In this document: piece by piece, positions 35,001 through 46,130 of the stretch
Numbering within the stretch: position 1 is the stretch's first letter
Layout of the letters: every line of letters begins with the position of its first letter
Source: Blastomussa wellsi
Taxonomy: Eukaryota > Cnidaria > Anthozoa > Scleractinia > Plerogyridae
Direction: 5' to 3'
Assembly: GCA_947652115.1 (NCBI GenBank)
Contig: OX393573.1
Coordinates: 5,887,479-5,951,478, forward strand
Length of the DNA: 64,000 nucleotides
The notes under the pieces: model-generated
The model's database searches: none
What the model saw: the letters and a program-made list of their open reading frames with translations, nothing else
Told to the model about the DNA's origin: nothing
Translations under genes and position numbers: made by a program

Positions 35001-38000
35001 CATTCATTAACGTAACAGAATCCAAGCGCAAGCGAATATATGTATCTCTTTTTACTTTTTCTATTAAGCAATGTCTAGAATTCGAAGTTCCTTTTATTCC
35101 CCTCTTAACAACTTTAGGACAAGAATGCAAGGAGTACAAAACATTGACTGAAGCCGATCGCACAGTACTCAACTCTGATAAGACCATAGTAAAATGCGAC
35201 GGTAAAGCACCTAATGACATCAAGCCTGGTTGGTATCGCATGATCATAAATGGTGCTACCCAGATCCCTGAAAAGTGCGTTCCCGTCAAGCACTGCGGTA
35301 CTCATGCTCCTGGCTGGCTCGATGGCAAACACCCGACAGTCCAGGAAGGTATAGTGACCCGCCAGGTTTGTTATCACTGGTCAGACAACTGCTGCAAATG
35401 GAAAAACAACATCAAGATCCGCAATTGTGGCGGTTTTTACGTGTATGAGCTACAAAAGCCACCAGCTTGTGATTTGCGTTACTGTGTGGACGGTAGGTAT
35501 CTTATAAATTATTGAGATCGGTGATTTTAATTAAGGCTGTCCCTAAAGCGGTGCTCCAAATTGTTTGAAACATGGTCGGCACAATTTCACAGAAAGTTGC
35601 TTAAAAATTAAAACTCGTTGCTCACAAGTTGCTCCAATCTCCTAATGCTGCGTTTAAAATCAAATCTCAGGCCACACACTGCACTAAAATTGGCTGTAAT
35701 ATAACATTTCATTCAGCCATCTCTATTGAACAAATCCATGTTGCCGTGCGGCTGATCAGTGATCACTGACGTCAAAATGTGGTAAAAACAAAAAAAGTGA
35801 CACACGATAGCCGAGTGTGTCACTGATGTTCTTCCCACATTTTGACGTCATAACTGATCTATTACTGAACAGAACGCACGGCAACATGGAATTTTATCTG
35901 TTTTATACAACAAAAAAAGAAAATTTGAACGTCATCAGTGCGTGTGTTCTTTAACATATGATAAAAAATCATAGACAGGACGCAATCAAAATGCGAGCAT
36001 AGTTGGGCTTATTGCACAAAACATTTAGAGGGTTTTCGCTCACGTGACTAGCATCCATGTTGGTTTACTGAAACAACAGGAAGAATTTGCATGAAATTAG
36101 TGTTCAATTCCCAAAAGACTCGTTCACTCCTCCAACATGGCCGTCATTTCTTTGTTGTACTCCTCCAACATGGCCGCTGTGACGTCACGCGAACTCACTC
36201 TATGCGTTGTCTCGGCTGTTCAAAAAATCAAGCAGTTTTTGTAACTTTTACGACAACACGTTTTATAAGATACTTTTTCTTCTCCCAGATGATGAATGCA
36301 AGCATTACAGTATATTAGATAAACCCGACCGTGCAATGAGCTTTGCTGACCCGGCGGTAGTTAAATGCGACAAAAAAGATGAACCAGACAGCGTCAATGA
36401 ACGAGGATGGTATCGTTTCAAGGGAGACGCTGGTAACCAGATCCCTGAAGAATGCGTTCCCGTCAATCACTGCGGTTCTCATGCTCCAGGCTGGCTAAAT
36501 GGCAAACATCCAACTGTCCAGGAAGGTGCAGTGACCCGCCAGGTTTGTTATCACTGGTCAGACAACTGCTGCAAATGGAAAAACAACATCAAGATCCGCA
36601 ATTGTGGCGGTTACTATGTCTATAAGCTGCCGAAGCCAACAGCATGTGATTTGCGTTACTGTGGAAACAAAAAAGGTGAGACGAGTTCTTATTCGCCCTT
36701 CGTGTACAATAACAATAAGAAATATTGAACTGAGGTTGAAGTTATAAGCCTAAAAACATTTCGCAAAATGTGCATCAACCACCGAAATAACTAATTAAAA
36801 GACGTATGGAAATGTATTTTTAATATGAAATCACTTTATTCAAGTGTCGATATATTTAGCACTGCTGTGCTAATATTTTGAACGAAACAGAAGTTTGTTA
36901 AAAATCCCAACTGGCAGGAGACAGACCAGTTAGTTATTTACAAAGCGTGAAGGAGTTTAATCAGGAGTTTAATCGGGGCTAACAGTCCGTTGTATACCAG
37001 TTTGATCGTCCGGGTGAGGGTAGTCCTGAGAAGGACTGTTGTCGGTGACAGTGGCTGACGTTTCGACAACATGAGAGTCCTCATCAGAGTCATGCGAAGA
37101 GTTGTTTGTCGGTAGAATGTTATTAGTCTGGTTCGTGAAAACTGATTGGTCAGTTCTGCCGTGATACTTTGTGCAGTAAGACTCCAGTATCTCTTATGTC
37201 GTCACCCAATTGCGACCTACGACATTTCGCAAAATATATGAAGTAGCGTGGGTAAATGAAGTGTTGTTGTTGTTGTTGTTGTTGAGTTACTCGAGTCTTG
37301 CAGCCAATAATATCGATGTCACGGCATAACTGACCAATCAGTTCTCTGATAATGACTGCCGCTCGGGTTATCGAAACCTATACGTAGCTTCATAGACCAT
37401 TAGTTAGGTTTTAGTTACGTGCCCACAATTGGAGGGGACTTTCCCCTCAGTTATTGGCATTGGACACTTAAATAAAGTTTTATAATAATAATAAGCATAA
37501 GCATAAGAAAAACGAACATGTTTGTTTTTCTTATGTCGGCTTGTGCTTATGCTTATGCTTATGTGGTAGTCTTCACAAGCGAACGGGGCCGGCATAAGCT
37601 CAAGCCTTTCAACCAATCACATGTCACTTTGACCCAGACCGCTGCAGAAAGTATCACAAGCAAAATGGCGGACGCTATGACATCTGTAGACGTCAGCCAT
37701 CTTGTTTTCGAACATCGAGGAGACCTGGTATCGAGTATTACGTCAAAAAATGCATTCTGCGTTTGCGTATGTCCTTATGCTTATGTCGCGGGTGTTCTCA
37801 CTGGCTTATATTTATGCTTGTGCTTATGCTTAAGCGCTAGTGAGAACCAGCCTATAAGCTTTATCTAATAAAAGTATACTAACTGCAATGAACGGAAATT
37901 TGCTCATCGTTTATAAACTAAATGGTCCACTGAGGTCTGCTTCCGAATTTTCCATCTGATGCTGATTAATTATGTTTTGTTGACGACAAAAAGGGAAAAT

Positions 38001-41000
38001 CCTCTGACGACTTTTGGATTTAAAACCTGAGAAGGATTTTGCTTTAGTAAATTTTCATATTTAAAGTCACCTTTTCAACAGAATATAGTTGGGAAAATGA
38101 ACATTATAAGAGTAATAGCTTTATTAGTACATCCAATTAAATGGGGTTTCACATACCGATTACAATAAAATCGAATATAAATGATTAAAATCAACATTTG
38201 AAAATATTTAGGAATTTTAAAATACGCATGATTAAAACTGTGTGTAAATGGCTTAAAAATTCGTCAAGGGCGCGTCCTTTAATCGCGTTCTTGAAAACAT
38301 GAAATGACTCTGTTTGCTAAGTTTTCTGGAAGGTCATTCTAGAAAGATCAGTTAAACAAACTAATTTATTTCTTTTCTCGAAACGCGATGTTTGATATTT
38401 TGACAGCTGAGTTAGGCCCTGAATGCCTAACCTACAACATCCTGGATCAAGCCGATCGTTCAGTAGATAACAGAAATCAGAACAGCATTCGATGCGATGG
38501 AAAAGCACCTAACTACATCAAGTATGGCTGGTACCGCATGCTGGGAGAAGGTGGTATCCAGATCCCTGAGAAATGCGTTCCGGACAAACGCTGTGGTACT
38601 CATGCTCCTGGCTGGCTAAATGGCAATCACCCAGCTGTCCAGGAAGGTATAGTGACCCGTGAAGTCTGCTACCACTGGTCAGATAACTGCTGCAAATGGA
38701 AAAACCACATTAAGATCCGCAACTGTGGCGGTTACTTCGTGTATCAGCTGAAAAAGCCACCTACTTGTGACTTAGGATACTGCACCAACGAAGAAGGTAA
38801 TTAAATCTTACTTAACCAATATTTATTGCAGTGGAAGTCGCCACTGCCAGTATGCTTGACTCCAAATGGAATGGCTCGGGTTCGAGCCCTGAGCTGGACA
38901 CTTGCAACGTTCTTAGGCAGGCACTTTGCTATGATAGTAGTCCTCGCCCACGAGTAATCAATGGGTATCGGTACGGTGGACAAGCATCTCATACAGGGGG
39001 AGGGGGAGAAATACTCTGTCGCTTCATGCTATGGAAACCAGGGTAAGCTCCGGCGCGATGGACCACTAGTCTCGTATGTAGACTATACCTATTTATCAGT
39101 TAGGGTTGTAGGTAAGAACGTAAAGTTGACGTTTATTTTCAGTCGAAAAAAATCCAAGACGGCGGAATGTCTGGGACTGTATGATGCCATAGTCGCCTTT
39201 TGACCATCTCGTCTTTGTTGACGAGGTCACGTATCAACTGCCCGGCAAGATGCTTTGAAAGAGCAAAGCTCGGCTTGTTTCTTTCGCTTCGCGTGATGCT
39301 ATTAGTGTATGTGTGTAGGATCAATACTTACAAATTCTGATGTTTCTGTTATAGATCTCTTTTTAAAATTTGACATCAACGGAGATGGTATTGCAAGCAA
39401 AAGTGAAATAGACAAGACAGCAACCTCGTGGAAAGAAATTTCTCTTTATGACCTAAACAGTACGTATGCTAGAAAATAGACAAGATAATTCATCACATTT
39501 ACAAGCGATAATGCACGTTTTAGTCTCGCTGAATCTTCTGCCAAAATTACTTTAGCTGTCATAGCTACTCTCCTTTCACTCGATTCTGTACAGAATTAAG
39601 AGTGTTCAAGTCGTGTTACTTCCTGCTTATCAAAGAAGCTCGCGTCACATAGAAACGACCAGTTTGAAGGGTTTAGATCGAGTTATTTGGAGCATTCTGT
39701 TTATTTTTTGAGCACTCGAGCTCTAAGCTTTAAATTGGCATAGCAACGGTTCTTTATTGGCTATTCACGACCGCAAAAAAGAATGATTATATTGTAAAAT
39801 GACATTTTCATACAAATTGATCCAAACTTATCTTACCAACGAAGTCAATCCATTCACACTCGGTCAGTTCCCACTCAGTGCATTCCCACTCAGTGAATTC
39901 TTCCCCAGTCCATTCCCACTAGTACTCAGTCCAATCCTCCTCAGTCCATTTCTCCTCAGTCCATTTCCACTTAGTCCATATTCTCTCAGTCCATTCCTCT
40001 TCATCCATTCCCACTCAGTCAGCTTAGGTGTTACTAAATTTCGAACACGGCTTTTGCAGTTTATTTAGCTTGTTTCATCCCACTCGGTTCCTCAACATCT
40101 TCAATCGTCTATTATTGTGATATGTCAACTCATTCAACAGGCGCGTTGGAGGGGGATTTGAGGGGTTAGGCCGAAACCGGCCCCTTTGGGATTTAAATAT
40201 TGAGGTAAGGAAAACAAATTACCCTGGGAAAATTGAAATTCTGACATTGCTCGGTACCCAGTTGCCTTTCATTTTCCAAACGAAAACCTTTTCTAAAACT
40301 CCAGCTACGAGCCTGTTCAATGACCCCTTTGGCAGAGTCGAAAATTTCTAAAATGGCGCGACCCAGCCACCTTTAGCAAAATGCAAAATAGAGGCGAGTG
40401 TTTGAAATGGTCTCTTTAACCGAAACACTTTATATAAACATATGAATTTTCACACATTTTGATATAGATATAACGAAAGCGAAACCCTAACACACGATTT
40501 TTAACTTTTTATCCTGTTAAATTAAAGAAAGTAATCCAAATAATCCTAAACCATCATATAATGTGTCTCTTAGGTGACTTGAAAATTTCTCGAGACGAGT
40601 TCGACATTCTGTTGAAGGTCAACAATGACGTCGCCGAGACCAACTATCTGAATCACTTCAGAGCTGCCGATTCTAACAGCGATGGCCTTGTATCGGTACA
40701 TGAGATGCAACGACGTTTCTCCGAACTGGGAAAGTCAGCAAGTTATTCCGAAGTCCTGTCGTTTATCCGAAAACATGACAAAAACAACGACAACAAGTTG
40801 AACTACAATGGTAAGCTAATAATTATCCCGACCACTAAGTCATGGAAAGACTGCTCCTTTGAATTTCTTGTGATAATTCAACGCATTATTTCACCAACAC
40901 TTTCAATTTGTTAATACATTGTTCTAAGGGTTTGACATCACCGTATTTTTTTTTATGAACTTAGAAAGAGACATTTTAAGGAAAAGTGAAAAGAAGACAA

Positions 41001-41716
41001 AAATATTGTTGACTAATTTTTATTTTTAACAAAAGCATAATCACAAAAGCGGGCATAAGTGCATAAGAACAAAAGCAGTCATTCAGCTAAATGCTGTCCT
41101 CACTCAGTGGAAGCCCGCAAACATCAACGGAAAAAATCGTTCATGATCAGGTGACATTTTTGGTTGCCGCGGACTAAAAGTAGTGAAGCCTCGCATTGGA
41201 ATGACACAATTTTCGTGGTGAATGAGTTTTACCTTGCGTAGCAGGTATGCCTTCTCATTATAACTTTTGTGTTCCGCTGCACAATAACTATTCCAGGAAA
41301 AATTCAAACCTGTCGTTTTATCGCATTCCTATAGATAAATCTCTTAATCCGCAACAAAATATTAAAACTGCAATCGTCTCATAAACGAATTTAAGGGAGG
41401 AAAGAAAAAGCATCTCAGGGAATTGACTACAATATTTCCGTTGAGTAAACCAGATTATAAAGCTAGAAAACTACCTTCAGGAAAGAATTGTCCTTCCACT
41501 ATGGGCCCGCGATACAATTGGATGTGATATCATAAAAAAGCCACGTGATTTTGAACCTGAGCTATTAAGATTAATATTCATCTTAAAAACGAATTTGATC
41601 ATTTTCTCTTTACAATTCCAACCAACCATTCCGACCAGTCCGTTCATTTGAAAATATAACCGTTCTTTTTTGTTTCATTCTTTACAGAGTTCAAGAAAGC
41701 CTTTTTTAATGTCTGA
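32025..41716 (+). CDS. Secreted protein with three D8C domains and three EF-hand loops (complete eight-exon gene)
   Basis: Exons 32025-32093, 32939-32966, 35118-35492, 36289-36675, 38416-38796, 39355-39459, 40574-40810 and 41688-41716 join in frame into 1,611 nt, 536 residues. All junctions are GT-AG; the first intron is phase 0, the rest phase 1. Residues 1-18 or so (MKGFVKWILALLIAGAAA) are a signal peptide. Each of exons 3-5 encodes one D8C domain, the cysteine-rich module of uromodulin, GP2 and OIT3, with ten cysteines here. Canonical EF-hand loops follow at 420-431, 481-492 and 517-528. No transmembrane segment or ZP domain is present. Predicted extracellular and calcium-binding; a role in mucus, pathogen recognition or the mineral matrix is only inference. 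The start codon follows the outer retrotransposon LTR by 60 bp, and a possible acceptor (CTGTCACAG) ends at 32010, so an upstream 5' UTR exon is possible. Confidence 0.85.
35118..35492 (+). CDS. Exon 3: D8C domain 1
   Basis: Residues 33-157. Core features are GWYRM, CVPVKHCGTHAPGWLDG, VCYHWSDNCCKWKNN and IRNCGGFYVYEL. Acceptor AACTTTAG and donor GTAGGT. The 3' half is nearly identical to exon 4 at the DNA level. Confidence 0.9.
35732..35894. mobile_element. MITE in intron 3 of the D8C gene
   Basis: The ends AAATCCATGTTGCCGTGC and GCACGGCAACATGGAATTT are inverted repeats. Inside are two further nested inverted pairs (TGACGTCAAAATGTGG against CCACATTTTGACGTCA, and AGTGACACAC against GTGTGTCACT). 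No ORF. Confidence 0.7.
36289..36675 (+). CDS. Exon 4: D8C domain 2
   Basis: Residues 158-286, with GWYRFKGDAGNQIPEECVP, HAPGWLNGKHP and VCYHWSDNCCKWKNN. Acceptor TTCTCCCAG, donor GTGAGA. Its first half differs clearly from exon 3; from GTGACCCGCC to GGCGGTT the two are identical. Confidence 0.9.
37050..37095 (-). ncRNA. Hammerhead-ribozyme-like motif in intron 4 of the D8C gene
   Basis: On the minus strand the order is GCATGACT, CTGATGA (exact core), a short GAC..GTC stem, GAAACGTC (exact second core plus cleavage triplet), then AGCCACTG that can pair with the 5' arm with one mismatch. Stem III is the loopless palindrome ACGT, which would need dimerisation. The setting resembles Penelope-like element termini, but no coding part remains nearby. 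Confidence 0.5.
37492..37564. repeat. CATAAG hexamer repeats in inverted arrangement
   Basis: AAGCATAAGCATAAGAAAAAC is followed after about ten bases by GTTTTTCTTATG and GCTTATGCTTATGCTT, so the repeats on one side are the reverse complement of those on the other. Related words recur at 37775-37835 and 41032-41070. Confidence 0.6.
37793..37847. repeat. Short hairpin with GTTCTCACTGGC / GCTAGTGAGAAC arms
   Basis: The arms enclose more TTATGCTTGTGCTTATGCTT sequence of the type at 37492-37564, so both probably belong to one element of about 360 bp. Confidence 0.5.
38416..38796 (+). CDS. Exon 5: D8C domain 3
   Basis: Residues 287-413, with GWYRMLGEGGIQIPEKCVP, CGTHAPGWLNGNHP and EVCYHWSDNCCKWKNH. 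The acceptor chosen (GAGTTAG) aligns the first cysteine with exons 3 and 4; an acceptor nine bases earlier (TTGACAG) would keep the frame and add three residues. Donor GTAATT. Confidence 0.85.
38872..39091 (+). mobile_element. Decayed tRNA-headed SINE in intron 5 of the D8C gene
   Basis: It shares the B-box GGTTCGAGCCCTG, the GGCACTTTGCTA-like core, AATGGGTATCGG, CATGCTATGGAAACCAG and the TATGTAGACTATACCT-like tail with the intact SINE at 56879-57177, in the same order but with many changes. The A-box half is lost. Confidence 0.65.
39355..39459 (+). CDS. Exon 6: first EF-hand
   Basis: Encodes FLKFDINGDGIASKSEIDK, with the 12-residue loop DINGDGIASKSE matching the calcium-binding consensus. 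Acceptor CTGTTATAG, donor GTACGT. Confidence 0.85.
39858..40022. repeat. Degenerate minisatellite, CCACTCAGTCCATTC-like unit
   Basis: About ten imperfect copies of a 14-17 base unit (CCCACTCAGT.CATT) in tandem. It creates a Pro/Ser/Leu-rich open frame that is not a gene. It lies in intron 6 of the D8C gene. Confidence 0.75.
40574..40810 (+). CDS. Exon 7: second EF-hand and most of the third
   Basis: Loop DSNSDGLVSVHE is canonical. The third loop, DKNNDNKLNYN, is completed by the first Glu of exon 8; Asn replaces the usual Gly at loop position 6. Acceptor CTCTTAG, donor GTAAGC. Confidence 0.85.
41688..41716 (+). CDS. Exon 8: terminal exon, end of third EF-hand
   Basis: Acceptor CTTTACAG, then EFKKAFFNV and TGA at 41714-41716. 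The leading Glu is the -Z calcium ligand of the third loop, which supports the exon despite its 29-nt length. Confidence 0.75.
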
Positions 41717-41776
41717 GGCACAGTACCTATTGCAGGACAACAAGCAACTGGGGATTAGCTTTTCATCAGTTGACCA

Positions 41777-41969
41777 ATTCTCTACTTGCACAATCCCATA
41801 ATACACCGCTTCTACCCCCCCCCCCCCCCCCAAAAAAAAAATTTCCATAGCCATTGTTTTAGATTTCCCTTGGGACATCTTCATGTCCCAGGAGAAATTG
41901 CAAACAATGATTATGCAAAATTTTGGGGGTTGAAAGAGGTGTATTATGGGATTTGTGCAAGTAGAGAAT
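41777..41969. mobile_element. MITE just 3' of the D8C gene
   Basis: ATTCTCTACTTGCACAATCC on the left and GGATTTGTGCAAGTAGAGAAT (reverse complement, one mismatch) on the right, continuing inward through CATAATACACC / GGTGTATTATG. It lies 60 bp beyond the stop codon, so it is probably in the 3' UTR. The centre holds a C15A9 homopolymer tract. Confidence 0.75.
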
Positions 41970-43510
41970 AGCCCAATTTCGATGTTCTAAAATTCAGTAG
42001 ACATCACTGCGAGGCTCTGGAAAACAAACCCAGAGACTCGTCCTGCGGTCTATTATTTTAGGCTAAATTTTCAATTATCAAAATTGGTCTATCAGGCAAG
42101 GGAAAATTGTGATGGGCTTTTGTTTTCAATTTTACTTGTAATTAGGCACGAGTGTATGATCGAACACACGAGCAGTAACCATGTGCATTCATTCGTGCAC
42201 ATCGCACAACAGGAGTATACATATCATACCGACAAGACACAGTTGTTAAATTAGGCTAGTTACAATCCGTGGGATGTCATAATAAAAGAAGGGTATTGCT
42301 CTCAACGTGTCTGTGTCTCTGTCTGCTCTTAAAAGGTGAGATCTATTTATTTATGCGCGTATGCATATCATGTCGCTTTGCAAAGGGAGAGAGGAATGTA
42401 ACTTCAAAAATTCAACAGCCCCCAAAACGTGTTTACATCAATGGAAAGCTACAAACAGATGTCAATAATAAAATTATTATGCAAGTGTACAAAAGTTAAG
42501 TATGGAGTGATATCATTGTGAACTGGTGCTATCAGGAACTTTTGATTTCAACCTGAAAGTCATGTTGACGTTTTAAAGATCCGAATTGAAAACTTGCTTT
42601 CTTTCTTAAACAATTTGCTTGATATCTATCTCTGTCCTAGGAGCATTTCCTGTATGGGCAAAAGAACTTAGACATAATTTTGTGGCCAGTTTCAGCTATG
42701 TAAAATGTCCGTGACAGCGTCTCTTCGAAGGAAGAACAGAAGGTGTATTTTCCTTGCCGGCTTTCTTTCTTTTCTTTTATTTATTTATTACTAGTAATCA
42801 GTGTATCTTTGACCTTTTTAAAGTCGAACCTTTCCAATACGGACACTGAAAGGACAGCAACGTGTCTGTGGTGTCCGTTGTCACTATGATGACGTCAGAT
42901 TTAAGATCCCACGATACTTTTTGTTCCATGGACAATATACCTTTTTCTAAAATGGCCGCTGATTTATGCACATACAAATTGGCCCTTGTAGACTTGCCTA
43001 CAAGTCGAGCTCTCAGCGTGAAAGCGAGAGTGAGGCGCGATAGCTCGACTTGTTTCCCCTGCTTGAAAACGAATCAAATGACGTCATTTTGGCGAGAACT
43101 TTCTCCAGATTTAGGGTGCCGAATTGTTTTGGTTTTCGGAGACAAACGCCGCTACGTACATGAGTAGAAGTTGTCAAGTCAATGCTCGGAGCTCAACTGG
43201 AAGACGAAAATACCTCAACCAGCCTAGCAAACACCGTTTTTCGAAGGTTGTTTTGCGGTTCAAATAACCTTGGGAGACAAAAGTTTATCAATTTGTTCGT
43301 GTCTAGCTTTATTTGTCTCAATACAATGCCAACCTTGTTAAATTTTCTTAAGTTTACGATTCCCAAATCACAGATATTGTAATGTATTTTATAGATGAAG
43401 CAAGAGCAACACTGTATCTCTCGTAAATAGTACATGCAAGTGTAATTTGTAAACAACAAATGACCATTCAGTAATGCAGTGGCTTTCGGCGCTAAAAGAT
43501 TTCTTCTGAG
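41970..43510. other. No recognised gene
   Basis: Short open frames at 42269-42499 and 42862-43167 show no family resemblance. The second contains TCACTATGATGACGTCA-like sequence and may be part of a promoter, but nothing ties it to an exon. Confidence 0.3.
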
Positions 43511-45525
43511 TCGGGGGTGGAGCGGAATAATTGGATCTCACTTATTCATTATTCCTTTCATTTTTTCTGAGTTATTCATTATTCATTTTTCATTTTTTCT
43601 CGATATTCATTATTCCGTATTCGAGTTTGTAGAGCAAGCTTCTTGTGTGCTCTCCAAGCTTCCCGCGTGCAGCATAACTCGATGGTGTGCAGCTAAAAGC
43701 ATGAACCAATTGTTTTATAACATTGCCGGTGGAAATTTACATCAAAAAACCCGCGCCAGAAAAAAAGATATGGCGAAGCGATTTGCCCACGTTATCAGCG
43801 TGCTACGCTGGATTTTAGAATATAGCCCTGTATATGCTCGCCATGGAATCTTAGCGGGCTTTATTTTTAACAGAACATGGGCAAAAAGTATAGAAGCCCG
43901 GTACCCCGGATGTAGTTTACGTTGCGTTGCGAATGAGCTTTAATCACACGGCGGCCATGTTGAGTCCCGAGGGATTGAAAACTTTTTGTTTCGCCACGCG
44001 GGAACTCGTTCCCAAACATTTCAACTCGAGGCTCGGGGTACGAAATCTATTGTCTATGGCCAATATGGTCGCCGTGTGATTCAGGCCCATTACTATATTC
44101 TAAACCAACTGGAAGATGGGTTTCCCAATGTCCTATAAGAAAATAATGCACTTTTCAAGTCTAGAAATATTAAAAGCAGTTGAATGCCCTCGCCTAACGG
44201 CTCGGGCATCCACTAGCAGCTTTCCTAGACCTCAAGCGCTAGCGGGCATTATTTTCATACAGAACATTCTAGTAGGTAAATGAAGCACGCTTACATATTC
44301 TGAATAGACAACATTCGTATTCCCCGACGGCCCTGGGACGAGAGCCTTCTGAACATGAATGCGAGGCTAATGCGGGGAACTTCGCTCGAAAATTACAGCT
44401 CGGGTGCCGGAAAACCAAAAGAGCATTGAAAGTTGTAAGGCTCTGGAGTTTGTAAGTGATCTGCAGGTTAGAGGAATACCTTAATGAAGCGAACATGCAA
44501 AAAGATTTGGTTGGAGTGACCGAGAAGATTCATTCATCTGACAGGAGATTGCGAGGCAGTCAGGCCGAGTCAATATCCCCAATCTGCAGCGGAATACTTT
44601 TTAACTATTTTGTCAAAAAAATTTGCTGAACTGATTCTGTTAAGTCTATGATGACCATCTGATTTCGCTTCCACCAAAAGGAGGAAGATACTGGAGAAAC
44701 TACAAGTAAATATATTTCTCACTCGCCGGCACATTTCTTTGATCGCTAAACTGACCAAAACTTCCACATTCGTGTTGAGCCAAAAACATCAAACGTGTAA
44801 CCTTCGGTCCAAATACCAGCTTTTCATTTTACTTTAGCGATAGCGGTGTCCATAGTTTCAAGATCATTTAATTTTCTCCCTGCAAATAGTAGAAAGTAAA
44901 CAACTTGTGTGCGTGACGAGTACGAGTAGTCGTTCGAGCCTTCTCTCTCACTCCTACCACATTTTTTTGCATTTTTGTTTAATACTGGTATTCCTCTGCT
45001 AGCTAGGTTGTAATCCGCCGTAGGAAAGTCACGTGATAATAGTTTCAAAATTGTTGCCAATACTATTTTAGGAAAAGCCATCAAGCTTAGGGGTCATAGT
45101 TTCAATAGTTTTGAAGTTATAAAGCTTCAAAGTTGGCGCGGAGCTCAAAAGCCTTCCTCCCCCGGTCTTGAATGGTTACATCCATTCAAGATTGGCCAGT
45201 CCCACCCAACGCTCACCAGAGATCAACATCAAAGAAAAAAAGGACGAATAAATCAGGAGAAAGCCCCCAACAAAGTTCTCCGACTGTTCTGGCAAGCTAC
45301 TAACAAAAGAGCGATCGACACAAAGCTGAGAGAGTGAAAAGAAAGATAACATGAGCGTGCTCTCAGCTCAACTCGATTATTTTCTTTAATAGTCACACGC
45401 GTTTATTATTCATTATTCTTTTTACAGAAACTGTATTATTCTTTATTCCGAAAGTCCAAATCGTAAATATTCCTTATTCATTTTCTTTTTTAAGGCGTTA
45501 TTCATTATTCCGCTTCCACCCCCGA
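43511..45525. mobile_element. Candidate 2-kb element with TCGGGGGTGG terminal inverted repeats
   Basis: The left end TCGGGGGTGGAGCGGAATAA is matched by the right end TTATTCATTATTCCGCTTCC followed by ACCCCCGA in reverse complement. ATTCATTATTC words repeat for about 100 bp inside both ends. The interior has a plus-strand frame (43641-43943) without recognisable domains. No clear target duplication is visible. It may be a fold-back transposon or a decayed DNA transposon. Confidence 0.5.
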
Positions 45526-45623
45526 TTGTGAGGTTTCCTCGCAAAATACTGGCTATGTAGCAGAGCTTCTGAGCTTGCAAAGACCAGCGAGTATTTTCCA
45601 TCAGTCATTTCTTTCAATTGAAT

Positions 45624-45625
45624 AG

Positions 45626-45670
<45 letters not shown>

Positions 45671-45775
45671 GTATAACAATATAATTTGGTTTTATCAACT
45701 GGGTTGATAATGTCAATTGGCCACCGTAAAGAGATTCAATTGCTGACGTTCGCTTCAACAATCTGCTCCGACTGA
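45624..45775 (+). mobile_element. Penelope-like element fragment
   Basis: It starts at the family's AGAGGGGGTAAG terminus, runs through GTGCTGCGTCGGTGGG, the ACTGGGTTGATAATG word and GGCCACCGTAAAGAGATTCA, and decays inside the hammerhead-like part. No coding sequence remains. Confidence 0.7.
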
Positions 45776-46130
45776 AGCGGCCGGTCATATTCCTTGAGCA
45801 AGTCCAGAGCGACAAGTGGCACAACAATCAAATGAACTCACAGCACCTCTTGCCTTTCGCCTTGCTGTATAAAGTTGAAAACGTAAGAGAGCAACTTCGA
45901 AGGTCAAACCTCTTCCCGATCCTGTAGACGCCGTGAGGAAGACATGTCTATGTTTATACTTTCCGCTGGCGATCGCTTTGTAGTTTGCTTTCCGAAAACC
46001 ATACCTGACTGCGTCCATAATTGATCACAAAACAAAAGAAACACAGAAAAAGAAAGACTCAACAGAAATCAAAACTCGCTCAATATCGAGACGACGAGTA
46101 AACATTGAATTCGAAACTTTCCAAAAATTA

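Noticed and set aside
39799..40068. Pro/Ser/Leu-rich 89-codon frame
   Set aside because: It is produced by the degenerate CCACTCAGTCC minisatellite in an intron.
43479..43943. 154-codon plus-strand frame
   Set aside because: It begins outside and runs across the terminus of the 2-kb inverted-repeat element, and its first third is ATTCATT repeat. No domain seen.
45731..45742. TTCAATTG as a target duplication for the fragment at 45624
   Set aside because: The right-hand match falls inside sequence that intact family members also carry in similar form (GAGATTCAA), so it is probably coincidental.
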